Shown here in pieces: positions 6,498 to 7,998 of a stretch of DNA of 7,998 bases. Both the position numbers and the translations under genes were made by a program. The notes under the pieces were generated by a model. It did no database searches. It saw nothing but the letters and a program-made list of their open reading frames with translations, and was not told the DNA's origin. The first letter of the stretch is position 1. Each line of letters opens with the position of its first letter. Source of the stretch: Candidatus Dadabacteria bacterium RIFCSPHIGHO2_12_FULL_53_21 (GTDB taxonomy: Bacteria; Desulfobacterota_D; UBA1144; Nemesobacterales; UBA2774); assembly GCA_001775255.1 (NCBI GenBank), contig MFCJ01000133.1:30886-38883 (forward strand). Reading direction: 5' to 3'.

Positions 6498-6545
6498 TTG
6501 TTTGATGAATGAACATATTCCGACAGGCACATGGACTGGCGGTTT

Positions 6546-6566
6546 ATAAAAATCCGGGACCCCGGA
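6546..6566 (-). terminator. Intrinsic terminator of the 435-residue protein gene
   Basis: Read on the minus strand, TCCGGG (6566-6561) and CCCGGA (6558-6553) form a GC stem, most likely 5 bp with a four-base loop. TTTTTAT follows at once (6552-6546). It starts six bases after the TAG stop of the upstream gene and lies before the dehydrogenase start, so the two leftward genes are probably largely separate transcripts. Confidence 0.75.
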
Positions 6567-6572
6567 CAGTCT

Positions 6573-7880
6573 CTACTTCTCAAACGGGTCGGGTATTTCC
6601 GGGTGCCACAGCTTGAAATGGTTCTTGTGGTTCTCGGTATACGCGCCCGGCGGATAATATTTGTCGTAAAATTCGAGGTCGAGGTGGTGGGCCTGCACCA
6701 TGAACCTCAGGAACATCGGGTCCGAAAACGCCGGGAACCTGCCGTATGTATCGTATACATAGCTGCAGATGTCCTTAACCACCTGTATCTCCTCCCTGCT
6801 AGGCCTCTCGACTTCCTGGAGCACCCCTTCGGGGTTCTTGAAAGGCATGGTATGGGACTCCCAGTTTGTCCATTTCATATCGTTCAACGCCTCGACGGCC
6901 TCTCCCATGTCCTTGTAATAGGGGGGGCAGAAGGCCTGAAAATGCCCGTCCTTTCCGACTGCGACAGGGTTCGGATTACCGGTCTCGCCCTTGAGCTGGG
7001 GCGTGATGAACCTGAACCCCAGTCCCCTGTTAAAAGGGGTGCCGCCCAGCATGAACATGCTCGCAAAGCCGCTGAAGAGCCACCCCCCCAACCCCAGAAC
7101 CTGGAGCGTAAGCGCCATGTTCTGCCCCATGAACGCCTGCTCGGCTATGTAGCCGTTCGCGAACCTGAGCTCCGCTTCTATGAGCGGCATTCTCTTCCCG
7201 AGGTCGAGGAAACCCTTTTTCTGCCATTCTGCCGTTCCGGGCGCCCTCATTCCGTGAAGCTCGTCGACGAAATTGAATCTGTGGTCGGGACGCATATAAA
7301 AGAAGTAAAGATTTATAATGCAGGCGGAAAGGTCCGTTACAGGCATAAACAGTGTCGTGCCGGGTTTATTCACGTTCCAGAGGTTATGGGCGGCGAGTCC
7401 GGGCGGTTTCGAAGGCAGGTCGGCCCTCTTGTCCTCGAGCGTTATCCTCGACTCCCTGAAAAGCTCGAGTATTCGGTCGATCCTCTTCTCCCGGCTGAGT
7501 CCCTCGAGGCCCCTGAAATCATCGGGCCGCCTGTCGTGGAGCTTCACCATGTACGTGCCGTCGTCGTTGGTGTAGAAGAGCTCCGTCCTGTGAACGTCCC
7601 CTAGCGCGGGGATAGTCCTGCTCGTAAACTGCATCTCGAGGTCGAGCCCCACGTGAGGGGGGAAATCCGAAAGGTTGATATTTTTTATACCGAGTCCGTT
7701 CCAGACTATTATCGCCTCTTCGAGCTCCGAGAGGGGGACCGGGGCGTGCCTGGATTTGTATGCAAGGGGGCCCTTCTCGATCTCCATGCCGAGGCCGAAC
7801 CTCCTCGACCTCCTCTCGAAAACTGCGTCCATGAATTTATAATCTACAGCGACGTCGAGCCCCGGCGGATATTTGCCCAT
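6573..7880 (-). CDS. Conserved-looking protein of unknown function (435 aa), possibly nitroreductase-like flavoprotein
   Basis: No assigned function. The N-terminus VFERRSRRFGLGMEI (20-34) resembles the RRSxRxF phosphate-binding start of nitroreductase-fold flavoproteins. The segment IAEQAFMGQNMALTLQVLGLGG (245-266) resembles the nitroreductase helix with the AAQNLxLAAxxLGLG pattern. Between them is a large region (about 70-240) unlike a simple nitroreductase, including FMPVTDLSACIINLYFFYM (178-196). A His- and aromatic-rich C-terminus follows (QAHHLDLEFYDKYYPPGAYT at 396-415, then HFKLWHPE at 421-428), which might bind metal or substrate. No signal peptide is seen, though residues 255-280 are quite hydrophobic. 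At 435 residues it is about twice the size of a standard nitroreductase. GGGAG lies 11-12 bases before the ATG, a TACAAT promoter lies just upstream, and a strong terminator follows: a single-gene unit. That the gene is real is well supported; the family call is tentative. Confidence 0.8.
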   Translation of the reverse strand: MGKYPPGLDVAVDYKFMDAVFERRSRRFGLGMEIEKGPLAYKSRHAPVPLSELEEAIIVWNGLGIKNINLSDFPPHVGLDLEMQFTSRTIPALGDVHRTELFYTNDDGTYMVKLHDRRPDDFRGLEGLSREKRIDRILELFRESRITLEDKRADLPSKPPGLAAHNLWNVNKPGTTLFMPVTDLSACIINLYFFYMRPDHRFNFVDELHGMRAPGTAEWQKKGFLDLGKRMPLIEAELRFANGYIAEQAFMGQNMALTLQVLGLGGWLFSGFASMFMLGGTPFNRGLGFRFITPQLKGETGNPNPVAVGKDGHFQAFCPPYYKDMGEAVEALNDMKWTNWESHTMPFKNPEGVLQEVERPSREEIQVVKDICSYVYDTYGRFPAFSDPMFLRFMVQAHHLDLEFYDKYYPPGAYTENHKNHFKLWHPEIPDPFEK

Positions 7881-7913
7881 TTTCTTTTGGTCTCCCTGTG
7901 ATTTTTGAAGGTT

Positions 7914-7942
7914 ATTGTAGCAAAAACGAAAGTGTAATCCAA
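7914..7942 (-). promoter_or_regulatory. Probable sigma-70-type promoter of the 435-residue protein gene
   Basis: On the minus strand, TTGGAT (7942-7937) and TACAAT (7919-7914) are separated by exactly 17 bases. The -10 matches TATAAT at 5 of 6 positions; the -35 keeps only the TTG. The leader to the ATG at 7880 would be about 27 bases and includes AGGGAG. Confidence 0.55.
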
Positions 7943-7998
7943 ATCGCGCCGAAAATAGATAATATACGGATAGAAATGGGATAATTCATCGAATATAC

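Noticed and set aside
6531..7604. A 357-codon open frame on the plus strand opposite the 435-residue protein gene
   Set aside because: Its translation is rich in Arg, Pro, Glu and His with no coherent domain. The minus strand there has a coherent protein with promoter, Shine-Dalgarno and terminator. It is a shadow frame produced by GC-biased codons.
1..7998. CRISPR array, tRNA or rRNA gene, insertion sequence, or toxin-antitoxin or defence cassette
   Set aside because: No regularly spaced repeats, cloverleaf, transposase motifs, terminal inverted repeats or recognisable defence domains were seen. The window is mostly housekeeping genes.

Overview
The window is an ordinary-looking bacterial chromosomal segment carrying eight protein-coding genes, one of them cut by the left edge, with no RNA gene, mobile element or CRISPR array that I can see. 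The protein set (Lgt, RibF, AroE, a secreted M28 peptidase) is bacterial. Many genes use AUA for isoleucine and AGG for arginine although the DNA is moderately GC-rich. Together with the diverged Lgt signature, this would fit an uncultured, deep-branching lineage (for example something near the former Deltaproteobacteria), but that placement is a low-confidence guess.

Layout. From the left edge to about 1484, a secreted M28 metallopeptidase is read leftward. A 147-bp divergent spacer containing a perfect 8-bp inverted repeat separates it from a rightward group: lgt (lipoprotein diacylglyceryl transferase), a 249-bp gap, ribF (riboflavin kinase/FAD synthetase) and aroE (shikimate dehydrogenase, TTG start). 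Two small unrecognised genes of 78 and 162 codons follow, each behind a strong Shine-Dalgarno. From the right edge, two leftward genes converge on them: a 435-residue protein of unknown function with nitroreductase-like features, closed by an intrinsic terminator, and then a D-2-hydroxyacid dehydrogenase of the glyoxylate/hydroxypyruvate reductase type.

How the genes fit together. The named genes are mostly core metabolism: lipoprotein maturation, flavin cofactor synthesis and the shikimate pathway. RibF makes FMN and FAD. If the 435-residue protein really is a nitroreductase-fold flavoprotein it would need FMN, but this is only a loose link. ribF and aroE are close enough to be co-transcribed. 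No defence, secretion, biosynthetic or mobile system is apparent. The parts most worth a second look are the 435-residue protein, the two small unrecognised proteins, the variant Lgt active-site signature and a 13-bp tandem duplication lying on the ribF stop codon.
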